Part shown: in pieces, positions 1 through 5,265 of the stretch
How the letters are laid out: the number at the start of each line of letters is the position of its first letter
Numbering within the stretch: the first letter of the stretch is position 1
Source: Methanocorpusculum sp.
Lineage (GTDB): Archaea > Halobacteriota > Methanomicrobia > Methanomicrobiales > Methanocorpusculaceae
Assembly: GCA_029987045.1 (NCBI GenBank)
Contig: DALTWN010000078.1
Coordinates: 1-5,265 of the forward strand
Length of the DNA: 5,265 nt
Reading direction: 5' to 3'
Made by a program: the position numbers and the translations under genes
Notes under the pieces: model-generated
What the model saw: the letters and a program-made list of their open reading frames with translations, nothing else
The model's database searches: none
Told to the model about the DNA's origin: nothing

Positions 1-106
1 CCTGCATATTGCTGTTCTCCACTCGATATCTGTGATTTTTTAACCGCATGATTTCCGCACAGATACTATTCCTTAATCATCTTCCGCACCCAATATTCCT
101 GCATAT
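1..106. repeat. Short direct repeats upstream of the MerR-like gene
   Basis: The 109 bases before the first gene contain two pairs of direct repeats. CCTGCATAT occurs at 1-9 and at 98-106, the second copy ending three bases before the ATG at 110. TTCCGCAC occurs at 53-60 and 82-89. A T-rich stretch at 35-43 could be a box A element, but its spacing to the gene is not diagnostic. No Shine-Dalgarno-like sequence lies before the ATG. The repeats could be binding sites for the gene's own MerR-like product, which is an inference. They are short enough that chance cannot be excluded. Confidence 0.35.
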
Positions 107-109
107 ACC

Positions 110-712
110 ATGACTGCAAGCGAGACAGCAGACAATAAACCGAAAAGCGTCAGTGCCATTTCCGAACTCATCGGGGTTCCGGTCGATGTCCTGCGGGAGA
201 TAGCCAAGGAATACGAAGAAATCCTGCCGGGAAAGACCATCGGCAGAATCAAGGTGTATGATGACAATATCGTCGACCGGTTCCGCAAGATTGCCGATCT
301 GCAGAAACAGGGATGCTGCCATGAAGTCATTGTCCCTGCCATTCGCGGCGGAAAATCCCTCGAGGAACGTGCCGCGGAAGAAATGAAACGGTTCGGTATC
401 GAAAACAAACCGGCAATCGAACGCCCGGCACGTGTCCAGAAACTACCGAAAGAAGAACCGAAGACCGAGGTCGAGGAAGAGATCCTGCTTGCCGTCCGCG
501 GACTCGAACAGAAGATTGCTGCCATGGACCAGCGCTCGGCTGCCATCCGTGACGGCGGCGAAGAAAATCTCAGGAAGATCCTGGATGCCATCACCACGCT
601 CTCTGCCGATGTCGCCGCACTCAAGAAAGAGTGCCACACCCTCTGGGATCAGGTGGGAGAACTCGAAAAATATCTGCAGCAACAGGCAGAAAAACCCTTC
701 TGGAAACGCTGA
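110..712 (+). CDS. MerR-like HTH protein with C-terminal coiled coil (RacA-like architecture)
   Basis: I do not recognise a named family for this 200-residue soluble protein. Residues about 13-75 read as a MerR-type winged helix-turn-helix: a helix pair around SAISELIGVPVDVLREIAKE, a wing with GRIKVYDD, then a helix leading to LQKQG. Residues 80-120 are a charged, proline-containing linker. Residues about 120-192 lack helix breakers over long stretches and show heptad-like Leu/Ile/Ala spacing, as in a coiled coil. The chain ends in the aromatic-basic tail PFWKR. No ligand-binding domain or cysteine metal site like those of classical MerR regulators is visible. Bacterial RacA and some archaeal proteins share the MerR-head, coiled-coil plan, so a chromosome-binding or architectural role is as plausible as transcription control. 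The ATG at 110 is the only ATG after an in-frame stop at 74-76. A terminator-like element separates it from pycB, so it is probably its own transcript. Confidence 0.8.
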   Translation: MTASETADNKPKSVSAISELIGVPVDVLREIAKEYEEILPGKTIGRIKVYDDNIVDRFRKIADLQKQGCCHEVIVPAIRGGKSLEERAAEEMKRFGIENKPAIERPARVQKLPKEEPKTEVEEEILLAVRGLEQKIAAMDQRSAAIRDGGEENLRKILDAITTLSADVAALKKECHTLWDQVGELEKYLQQQAEKPFWKR

Positions 713-721
713 ATTTTCCAG

Positions 722-760
722 TTCCCGGATGGGAAAAACCCAGAAACATATCTTTTTTTC
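722..760 (+). terminator. Putative terminator after the MerR-like gene
   Basis: A small hairpin, TTCCC (722-726) and GGGAA (731-735) with a four-base loop, begins ten bases after the stop codon. A seven-base T-run follows at 753-759. Archaeal termination depends mainly on T-tracts, so the T-run is the stronger part of the evidence. A second T-run at 814-819 could act as a backup. Confidence 0.45.
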
Positions 761-799
761 CGAAAATAAACGCAAATACCGACTGAATCGAAAAATCAG

Positions 800-807
800 C
801 CTGCATA
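800..807. repeat. Third copy of CCTGCATA, upstream of pycB
   Basis: This eight-base word matches the two copies before the MerR-like gene at 1-8 and 98-105. It lies about 24 bases upstream of the putative pycB box A. That is a suitable place for an archaeal regulator to act, but there is no direct evidence of binding. Confidence 0.3.
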
Positions 808-830
808 GTCTTCTTTTTTACCTAGAACGT

Positions 831-844
831 CCAAAATTTAAGTA
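831..844 (+). promoter_or_regulatory. Putative archaeal promoter (BRE and box A) of pycB-pycA
   Basis: CCAAAA followed by TTTAAGTA resembles a purine-rich BRE next to a TATA box. Transcription would start about 25 bases downstream, near 862-868. The leader would then be about 20 bases and would include the ribosome-binding site at 873-878. The fit between these elements supports the call, but archaeal box A consensus is loose. Confidence 0.5.
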
Positions 845-872
845 CTATTCACATTCACTGAAAAGAACAAAA

Positions 873-878
873 GGTGAT
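873..878 (+). promoter_or_regulatory. Ribosome-binding site of pycB
   Basis: GGTGAT is complementary to the conserved archaeal 16S rRNA 3' end (AUCACCUCC) and sits six bases before the ATG at 885. It fixes the pycB start there, although the reading frame stays open far upstream into the preceding gene. Confidence 0.8.
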
Positions 879-884
879 GCAATA

Positions 885-2612
885 ATGACAAAACTCAAGA
901 TTACCGATACGACGCTCAGAGACGCACACCAGTCGCTCGCCGCGACCCGTATGCGGACTGCTGACATGATTCCTCTTGCCCGCGAAATGGACAAGGCAGG
1001 ATTCTGGTCCGTCGAGGCATGGGGAGGAGCTACCTTCGATACCTGTATCCGCTACCTCAACGACGACCCGTGGGACCGTCTGCGTAAACTGAAAGAAATA
1101 TTCGTCAAGACACCTATCCAGATGCTGCTTCGCGGCCAGAACCTCGTCGGATACCGTCATTATCCGGACGACGTCGTCGATGCATTCGTCGCAGCCGCCG
1201 CAAAGAACGGCGTAGGCGTCTTCAGAATCTTTGATGCTCTCAATGATATCAGGAACATGGAACGGTCGATGAAAGCCGTTCTCGACAACGGATGCCATCT
1301 GCAGGGCACAATATCCTATACTACCAGCCCTGTCCACAGCATCAGCAAATTCGCGGATTTCGCGGAAGAACTCTATTCCCGCGGCTGCAACTCGATCTGC
1401 ATCAAGGACATGGCAGGTCTCATCATGCCGGAAACCGCCCGCGAACTGATTACCGCAATCAAGAAGCGCATCGATATCCCGGTCGATCTGCACACCCACT
1501 CGACATCCGGCATTGCACCGATGAGCTACCAGGCAGCCATCGAAGCCGGTGTCGATATCCTCGATACCGCACTGTCCCCGTTCGCCGGAGGAACCAGCCA
1601 GCCGGCAACGGAATCGATCGTCGCATCGCTTGCAGGAACCAAGCGCGACACCGGAATCTCTCTGACGACCCTCAGAGCCGCCAAGAACGAAGCGGTCAAG
1701 ATCAGAGGAAAATACGATACCCTCATCAACCCGATTTCCGTCAGGATCGATTCCGATGTACTGGTCTACCAGCTGCCGGGCGGTATGATCTCGAACCTGG
1801 TTTCCCAGCTCAAGGAACAGAATGCCCTCGACAAGTTCGATGCCGTTCTTGAAGAGCTGCCGAAGGTCAGAGCAGAACTCGGTTACCCGCCGCTCGTCAC
1901 CCCGACATCACAGATTGTCGGAACACAGTCGGTACTGAATGTCCTGACCGGAAACCGCTACGGAACAGTCACCAACGAAGTTCGTGATTATCTCAAGGGT
2001 CTTTACGGCAAGAGTCCGAAGGAGATGGATGCAGCATTCGTCAAATCCATCATCGGCGACGAAAAACGCATTACCTGCCGTCCGGCAGATACCCTGGAAC
2101 CCATCTATGAAAAGATGAAAGCCGATGCGACCGCTCAGGGCCTTATCAAGAAAGAGGAGGATGTCCTCACGTACATCCTCTATCCGGCAATTGCACCGGC
2201 ATTCCTCAAGGGAGAGGCAAAACCGGAAGTCATTCCCGCACCGGCAAAAGCCGCACCGGCAGACATCGACTACGATATTCCGCGGTCCATGGAAGTCGAA
2301 GTCGACGGTGAAGTCTACGCCGTCAGAATCCTGTCGGTCGAAGGAGAAGCCGTCCTCGACGAAGAGGACAACAAACCGGTCCGTGCACGCGGTGACGTCG
2401 AAGGCGGTGTCAAGAGCAGTATCCAGGGCATGGTCCTCGACATCAAGGTCCAGGCCGGCCAGAAGGTCTCTGCAGGCGATACGCTTCTCGTGATCGAAGC
2501 AATGAAGATGGAGAATCCAGTTGTCAGTCCACGTGACGGAACGGTTACCGAAATCTTCGTCGAGAGCGGTGCAGTCGTTGCAAACGGCGACGTTCTTGTG
2601 GTGGTCAAGTAA
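885..2612 (+). CDS. pycB: Pyruvate carboxylase subunit B (carboxyltransferase and biotin carrier)
   Basis: This 575-residue subunit transfers the carboxyl group from carboxybiotin to pyruvate, giving oxaloacetate, and carries the biotin. Residues 1 to about 280 form the HMGL-like TIM barrel. Metal ligands expected from bacterial pyruvate carboxylases are D13 (in TLRDAHQS), K174 (in CIKDMAG, the lysine that becomes carbamylated) and H203 and H205 (in DLHTHSTSG). The conserved PGGMISNL motif lies at about 298-305, within the conserved PYC/OADA domain (about 285-440). A Pro/Ala-rich linker at about 445-462 leads to the biotinyl domain (about 508-575), with biotin-accepting K541 in EAMKMEN, 34 residues before the C-terminus as usual. 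Oxaloacetate decarboxylase alpha subunits are homologous, but the adjoining biotin carboxylase gene and the absence of membrane beta and gamma subunits favour PycB. The ribosome-binding site at 873-878 sets the start. The stop is one base from the pycA start, which indicates one operon. Confidence 0.95.
   Translation: MTKLKITDTTLRDAHQSLAATRMRTADMIPLAREMDKAGFWSVEAWGGATFDTCIRYLNDDPWDRLRKLKEIFVKTPIQMLLRGQNLVGYRHYPDDVVDAFVAAAAKNGVGVFRIFDALNDIRNMERSMKAVLDNGCHLQGTISYTTSPVHSISKFADFAEELYSRGCNSICIKDMAGLIMPETARELITAIKKRIDIPVDLHTHSTSGIAPMSYQAAIEAGVDILDTALSPFAGGTSQPATESIVASLAGTKRDTGISLTTLRAAKNEAVKIRGKYDTLINPISVRIDSDVLVYQLPGGMISNLVSQLKEQNALDKFDAVLEELPKVRAELGYPPLVTPTSQIVGTQSVLNVLTGNRYGTVTNEVRDYLKGLYGKSPKEMDAAFVKSIIGDEKRITCRPADTLEPIYEKMKADATAQGLIKKEEDVLTYILYPAIAPAFLKGEAKPEVIPAPAKAAPADIDYDIPRSMEVEVDGEVYAVRILSVEGEAVLDEEDNKPVRARGDVEGGVKSSIQGMVLDIKVQAGQKVSAGDTLLVIEAMKMENPVVSPRDGTVTEIFVESGAVVANGDVLVVVK
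2600..2605 (+). promoter_or_regulatory. Possible ribosome-binding site of pycA inside the end of pycB
   Basis: GGTGGT lies eight bases before the pycA ATG and partly matches the archaeal anti-Shine-Dalgarno. It lies inside the last codons of pycB, so ribosomes finishing pycB could reinitiate at pycA. The sequence also encodes conserved valines, so its role as a binding site is uncertain. Confidence 0.4.
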
Positions 2613-2613
2613 C

Positions 2614-4119
2614 ATGAAGAACAAAGACCGGTGTTTCGACAAGGTCCTGATAGCCAATCGCGGCGAGATTGCCATCCGCGTCATGCGGGCATGCCGTGAA
2701 ATGGGTATCGAGACCGTCGCGGTCTATTCCGAAGCCGACGAAAACGCACTGCATGTCAAGTATGCAGACGAAGCGTTCCTTATCGGTCAGGCACATCCGG
2801 CAAAAAGTTACCTGAACATGGACCGCATCCTGGAAGTCGCCGAAATGGCCGGAGCCGATGCAATCCATCCGGGATACGGATTCCTGGCGGAAAAACCGGA
2901 GTTCTCGGGAGCGGTCAAGAAGGCGGGGTTCACCTATATCGGTCCGTCTGAACAGACCATCCGCATGATGGGATCCAAACTCGGATCGAAACAGGCAATG
3001 TTCGATGCGGGCGTTCCGGTTCTTCCCTGGACCAAATCCACCACGCACGCGGAAGCAAAGGAATTCGCTGAAAAGATCGGGTATCCGGTCATTGTGAAAG
3101 CATCCGCCGGCGGCGGCGGTATCGGCATGACGGTCGTCAACAATGAAGCGGAACTCGATGAAGCGGTTGAAAAATCCAGCCGTATCGCCGCCTCTGCATT
3201 CGGCGATCCGACGGTATTCATCGAAAAGTACCTGGCAAAACCGCGGCATATCGAAGTCCAGGTCTTTGCCGATTCCCAGGGCGACGTCATCCACATGTTC
3301 GAGCGTGAATGTTCCATCCAGCGCCGGCACCAGAAACTCATCGAAGAGGCGCCATGCCCGATCATGACCCCCGAACTGCGGGAACGGATGACCCAGTCCG
3401 CAATCACCGTCGCAAAGACCTGCGGATACGAAAACGCAGGTACGGTCGAATTCCTCTACGATAACGGCAACTATTATTTCATGGAAATGAACACCCGTCT
3501 GCAGGTCGAACACACCGTTACCGAACTGATTACCGGAATGGACATGGTCCGGATGCAGATCAAGGTCGCGGCAGGCCAACCGCTTCCGGTCACCCAGGAT
3601 CAGGTCACCTGCAGAGGCCATGCAATCGAATGCCGTATCAATGCCGAGGATTCGCTCAACGATTTCAGAGCGGATGCCGGCAAGATCACCCACTACCGTT
3701 CGCCGGGAGGGCCGGGTATCCGTATCGACAGCGGTATCCACACCGGATACTCGATTCCGCCGCACTATGATTCCATGATTGCAAAGCTCTGTGCCTCTGC
3801 CATGACACGTGAAGAGACCATCGCACGGATGCGCCGTGCACTGATGGAATATGTCATTCTCGGTGTCAAGACGACGCTGCCGCTGCATTATGCAGTCATG
3901 AACAATCCGGAATTCATTGCAGGAAACACCCACACGCATTTCCTTTCCGAACCGTCGGTCATCAAATCGCTGCCGGCATACATGCGGGAAAGCGACGTCC
4001 GCATGCATCAGCTTGCGGCTTCCCTGAAAACAGGAAAAGACAAGACCGTTGCGGTCACCGCAGCAGTATCTGCATACATAAGTGCACTTACCGCCAAGAA
4101 ACAGACCGAAAAACACTGA
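2614..4119 (+). CDS. pycA: Pyruvate carboxylase subunit A (biotin carboxylase)
   Basis: This 501-residue subunit carboxylates the biotin on PycB using ATP and bicarbonate. It has the full biotin carboxylase fold: an N-terminal domain starting [14 protein letters not shown], an ATP-grasp domain, and a C-terminal domain with [12 protein letters not shown]. Residues match E. coli AccC numbering plus three. K162 and the glycine-rich loop 166-171 bind ATP, H239 and K241 lie in RRHQK, E279 and E291 bind metal, and N293, R295, E299 and R341 are the catalytic and bicarbonate residues. The last 50 or so residues are a weakly conserved tail. AccC of acetyl-CoA carboxylase is the main alternative, but the partner gene is PycB rather than AccB. 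I chose the ATG at 2614 because the conserved domain begins right after it. The longer open frame from 2521 overlaps the pycB biotinyl region and adds 31 residues unlike the family. Confidence 0.95.
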   Translation: MKNKDRCFDKVLIANRGEIAIRVMRACREMGIETVAVYSEADENALHVKYADEAFLIGQAHPAKSYLNMDRILEVAEMAGADAIHPGYGFLAEKPEFSGAVKKAGFTYIGPSEQTIRMMGSKLGSKQAMFDAGVPVLPWTKSTTHAEAKEFAEKIGYPVIVKASAGGGGIGMTVVNNEAELDEAVEKSSRIAASAFGDPTVFIEKYLAKPRHIEVQVFADSQGDVIHMFERECSIQRRHQKLIEEAPCPIMTPELRERMTQSAITVAKTCGYENAGTVEFLYDNGNYYFMEMNTRLQVEHTVTELITGMDMVRMQIKVAAGQPLPVTQDQVTCRGHAIECRINAEDSLNDFRADAGKITHYRSPGGPGIRIDSGIHTGYSIPPHYDSMIAKLCASAMTREETIARMRRALMEYVILGVKTTLPLHYAVMNNPEFIAGNTHTHFLSEPSVIKSLPAYMRESDVRMHQLAASLKTGKDKTVAVTAAVSAYISALTAKKQTEKH

Positions 4120-4120
4120 A

Positions 4121-4143
4121 CGGGTATCTTCAGGAGATATCCG
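4121..4143 (+). terminator. Hairpin just after pycA, possible terminator
   Basis: CGGGTATCT (4121-4129) pairs with AGATATCCG (4135-4143) through nine base pairs, one of them G-T, around a five-base loop. It starts two bases after the pycA stop. The downstream sequence is T-rich but has no clean T-run, so it may terminate transcription or protect the mRNA 3' end. Confidence 0.5.
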
Positions 4144-4150
4144 CAACATA

Positions 4151-4160
4151 TTTATTTATA
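4151..4160 (+). promoter_or_regulatory. Putative box A for the tRNA gene
   Basis: TTTATTTATA is box-A-like and would start transcription near 4182, leaving a leader of about 30 bases for RNase P to remove. A second AT-rich element at 4168-4178 would start near 4198 and is an equal candidate. I cannot choose between them. Confidence 0.4.
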
Positions 4161-4188
4161 AACAACCTTTTAATTATGCAATTCCTAC

Positions 4189-4200
4189 GACCATATGGTC
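4189..4200. repeat. Perfect 12-bp palindrome before the tRNA
   Basis: GACCATATGGTC is its own reverse complement. It lies between the putative box A elements and the tRNA, around the likely transcription start, and ends 12 bases before the mature tRNA. It could be a protein-binding site or part of the leader fold, or it could be chance. Confidence 0.35.
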
Positions 4201-4212
4201 AGGAAGAGTACT

Positions 4213-4286
4213 GCTGCGCTGGCCTAGCTGGTTAGGGCGCGGGACTCATAATCCCGAGATCGGGGGTTCGGATCCCTCGCGCAGCA
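4213..4286 (+). tRNA. tRNA with CAT anticodon, probably elongator tRNA-Met
   Basis: A complete 74-base cloverleaf can be drawn. The acceptor stem is GCTGCGC (4213-4219) with GCGCAGC (4279-4285), followed by discriminator A at 4286. The D stem is 4222-4225 with 4235-4238, including one G-T pair. The anticodon stem is 4240-4244 with 4252-4256, and the loop CTCATAA places CAT at 4247-4249. The variable loop has five bases. The T arm has five pairs around TTCGGAT. CCA is not encoded and must be added afterwards, as is usual in archaea. There is no intron. The anticodon stem lacks the three consecutive G-C pairs next to the loop seen in initiator tRNAs, and the first pair is G-C, so it is not the initiator. 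The Ile tRNA that reads AUA after C34 modification also has CAT in its gene and cannot be fully excluded. Confidence 0.93.
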
Positions 4287-4312
4287 TTCTTTTGGTTTTT
4301 TGTTTGTTTCTT
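4287..4312 (+). terminator. T-rich terminator after the tRNA
   Basis: The stretch right after the tRNA consists of repeated T-tracts, including a six-base run at 4296-4301, broken mainly by G. T-tracts on the sense strand are the usual archaeal termination signal. The remaining bases up to the next gene, at 4483, show no open frame with a convincing start. Confidence 0.6.
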
Positions 4313-4424
4313 GGATTCAAGTGGACGAAAAAAGATATCATCTGTAAAACTAAACTATCCAAATACCATATCCGCAGAATACGTCTTGCATGAGCCTCAG
4401 AGATAGTCAGAGAGCAGATGTAGG

Positions 4425-4437
4425 GAGTGCAGCACTC
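4425..4437. repeat. Dyad GAGTGC-A-GCACTC upstream of the nucleotidyltransferase gene
   Basis: Two six-base perfect inverted arms are separated by one A. The centre is at 4431, 52 bases before the start codon at 4483. Overlapping alternative pairings exist, for example TGCAG and CTGCA at 4428-4441, so an RNA hairpin is also possible. This could be an operator for autoregulation, which is an inference. Confidence 0.35.
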
Positions 4438-4465
4438 TGCAAGAGAAACACTCAAGTATTCACGA

Positions 4466-4476
4466 GTAATAATTAC
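4466..4476. repeat. Dyad GTAAT-A-ATTAC just before the nucleotidyltransferase start
   Basis: Two five-base perfect inverted arms are separated by one A. The centre is at 4471, 40 bases from the centre of the previous dyad, close to four helical turns. It ends six bases before the ATG. It also overlaps the place where a ribosome-binding site would be expected, and none is seen. Confidence 0.35.
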
Positions 4477-4482
4477 CTATTA

Positions 4483-4797
4483 ATGACCATCAGACAAGAA
4501 GTAATCGAACGGCTCACTGCTGAATATCCATATCTGGCAAAAGAGTTCGGAATTCGCGAGCTTCATCTGTTTGGTTCTGTCAGCAGAGGAGAGGATACCT
4601 CAGACAGTGATATTGATCTGCTCTACTCCTTTGAACCGGCCTTCGAGACTTATCATAATCTCTTCAGACTCCATGAGCATCTCACGTCGCTGTTCGGGCG
4701 TAAGATTGATCTTGTTTCTTTGGAATGGAGCGGAGACCGTTTCCTCTCCATCGCTCTTCGTGATGCGGTATCCTGCAGTGCGGCAGGGGGTGCATGA
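4483..4797 (+). CDS. MntA-like minimal nucleotidyltransferase (antitoxin of a HEPN/MNT pair)
   Basis: This 104-residue protein belongs to the DNA polymerase beta-type nucleotidyltransferase superfamily. The active-site signature GS-x10-DxD is complete: G31, S32, then D43 and D45 in SDSDIDLL. A third acidic residue, D76 in GRKIDLV, sits where the family expects it. Characterised relatives (MntA) add AMP to, and so silence, a HEPN-domain RNase toxin encoded next door, so an antitoxin role is likely from the family. The start at 4483 matches the usual family length. The open frame continues up to an ATG at 4390, but those extra 31 residues show no family features. There is no Shine-Dalgarno motif before 4483, so a leaderless or weakly translated mRNA is possible. 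The next frame overlaps its stop, yet no full-length toxin follows. Base composition is lower in G/C than in the pyc genes. Confidence 0.85.
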   Translation: MTIRQEVIERLTAEYPYLAKEFGIRELHLFGSVSRGEDTSDSDIDLLYSFEPAFETYHNLFRLHEHLTSLFGRKIDLVSLEWSGDRFLSIALRDAVSCSAAGGA

Positions 4798-4841
4798 TGA
4801 ACAATGATGAGATCATTACACGCCTGAAGACTTCAAGATAA
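4797..4841 (+). pseudogene. Candidate remnant of a HEPN toxin gene (first 14 codons)
   Basis: An ATG at 4797 overlaps the last base of the nucleotidyltransferase stop; another in-frame ATG lies at 4794. This is the coupling arrangement usual for MNT-HEPN pairs. The frame reads MNNDEIITRLKTSR and then stops at 4839-4841. The opening resembles the first helix of HEPN/DUF86 proteins, which often begin with M-N-x-D and a following Ile/Leu helix. Reading through the stop gives LRMSIVRKEKQSARTR up to a second stop at 4890-4892, which faintly recalls the Leu-Arg-rich continuation of that helix. A full toxin needs about 330-450 bases, but only about 120 lie before the next gene. The conserved RxxxxH motif of HEPN RNases is not seen. 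I infer truncation by deletion. A chance short frame is the alternative. Confidence 0.4.
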
Positions 4842-4916
4842 CTTCGAATGTCAATCGTTAGGAAGGAAAAGCAAAGCGCTCGGACTCGCTGAAGCCTCCT
4901 GTATCCGGATGAACCT

Positions 4917-5265
4917 ATGCCTCTATCTGCCATCAAAGTCAAAGACAACTCAAAAGAGTACGAGGATTTTCTGTCCCTCTACCATATAGCATTTCCACCG
5001 ATTGAACAGATTCCAGAAGACTATTTTCAGGCATCGATTCATACAAAGGGAGCATCGGTCACTGCATACTATGCAGAAGAAACGTTCGTCGGATTCACCT
5101 ATACGATTGAAACGGAACAGTTTCTCTTTCTCTATTTCTTTGCCGTGAATCCAAAACTTCGTTCACAGGGATTCGGCTCAGAAATCATCCGTGACCATCT
5201 GATGAAACAATATCCCGGAAAACCCATCGTCCTCAATGCGGAAATCCCTGATGATGCGGCAAAAG
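4917..5265 (+). CDS. GNAT-family N-acetyltransferase, 3' end outside the window
   Basis: The first 116 residues of a GNAT acetyltransferase are present; the rest lies past the right edge. The acetyl-CoA-binding motif A is clear: a hydrophobic strand (FLFLYFFAVNP), then RSQGFG at 82-87, fitting the R/Q-x-x-G-x-G/A pyrophosphate loop, and a following helix. A further strand, KPIVLNAEIPDD, matches the usual next segment. The N-terminal FPPIEQIP and the strand VTAYYAEETFVGFTY also fit small single-domain members. The substrate cannot be inferred. The ATG at 4917 is preceded five bases upstream by GGATGA (4907-4912), a plausible ribosome-binding site. A stop at 4890-4892 limits any extension. The gene lies beside a toxin-antitoxin remnant in lower-GC DNA. 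Some GNAT proteins are themselves toxins (TacT/AtaT type), but no RHH antitoxin gene precedes this one, so an ordinary acetyltransferase is more likely. Confidence 0.85.
   Translation, partial: MPLSAIKVKDNSKEYEDFLSLYHIAFPPIEQIPEDYFQASIHTKGASVTAYYAEETFVGFTYTIETEQFLFLYFFAVNPKLRSQGFGSEIIRDHLMKQYPGKPIVLNAEIPDDAAK

Noticed and set aside
73..639. A 188-codon minus-strand frame opposite the MerR-like gene.
   Set aside because: The product is Ser/Arg-rich with no recognisable domain, while the + strand frame has a clear HTH and coiled coil. It is a shadow.
432..884. Upstream extension of the pycB frame over the end of the MerR-like gene.
   Set aside because: The extra residues have no similarity to the family, and the ribosome-binding site at 873-878 with ATG at 885 gives the expected N-terminus.
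1167..1178. Perfect palindrome GACGACGTCGTC inside pycB.
   Set aside because: It falls in Asp-Asp-Val-Val codons, where alternating GAC and GTC give a palindrome by chance.
2605..4149. A 514-codon open frame on the minus strand covering all of pycA.
   Set aside because: It is the mirror of a strongly conserved gene. Its product is rich in Asp, His, Arg and Cys and shows no family motif. Codon choice in pycA leaves few stops in that frame.
4082..4393. A 103-codon + strand frame running through the tRNA.
   Set aside because: It overlaps the end of pycA, a complete tRNA and its terminator, and has no family features.
4390..4482. Longer N-terminus for the nucleotidyltransferase from the ATG at 4390.
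   Set aside because: The extra 31 residues lie across two inverted repeats and show no family features. The start at 4483 gives the usual length before the GS-x10-DxD motif.
4287..5265. Second copy of the tRNA 3' end as an integration attachment site.
   Set aside because: I scanned by eye for the T-arm and acceptor sequence and found no repeat within the window.

Overview
The window looks like a piece of a methanogenic archaeal chromosome, most likely from the Methanomicrobiales. That order-level guess rests on overall gene style and is not tested. The archaeal signs are a pyruvate carboxylase split into two subunit genes, a GGTGAT ribosome-binding site, AT-rich box-A-like elements, T-tract endings in place of long GC hairpins, and a tRNA gene with no encoded CCA.

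Layout, all genes on the + strand. 110-712 encodes a 200-residue protein with a MerR-like DNA-binding head and a coiled-coil tail, an architecture like bacterial RacA. A hairpin and T-run follow it, then a promoter and ribosome-binding site for pycB (885-2612, carboxyltransferase plus biotin carrier). One base after the pycB stop comes pycA (2614-4119, biotin carboxylase). Together PycB and PycA make oxaloacetate from pyruvate, bicarbonate and ATP, which feeds the incomplete citric acid pathway and aspartate-family synthesis in methanogens. The catalytic residues I could check are present in both subunits. No biotin ligase gene lies next to them in this window.

After a hairpin comes an intact tRNA with anticodon CAT (4213-4286), probably elongator Met. 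Beyond the tRNA the character changes. Base composition drops: one sampled 60-base line in pycA has 35 G/C, and two sampled lines beyond the tRNA have 28 each. The genes there are accessory: a MntA-like minimal nucleotidyltransferase antitoxin (4483-4797), a 14-codon reading frame that overlaps its stop and looks like the start of a lost HEPN toxin, and a GNAT acetyltransferase that runs off the right edge (from 4917).

The most interesting points are the apparently toxin-less antitoxin with its decayed partner frame, a CCTGCATA word found twice before the MerR-like gene and once before pycB (a possible shared operator), and two dyads of matching shape before the antitoxin gene. I found no CRISPR array, transposase or clearly new multi-gene system.
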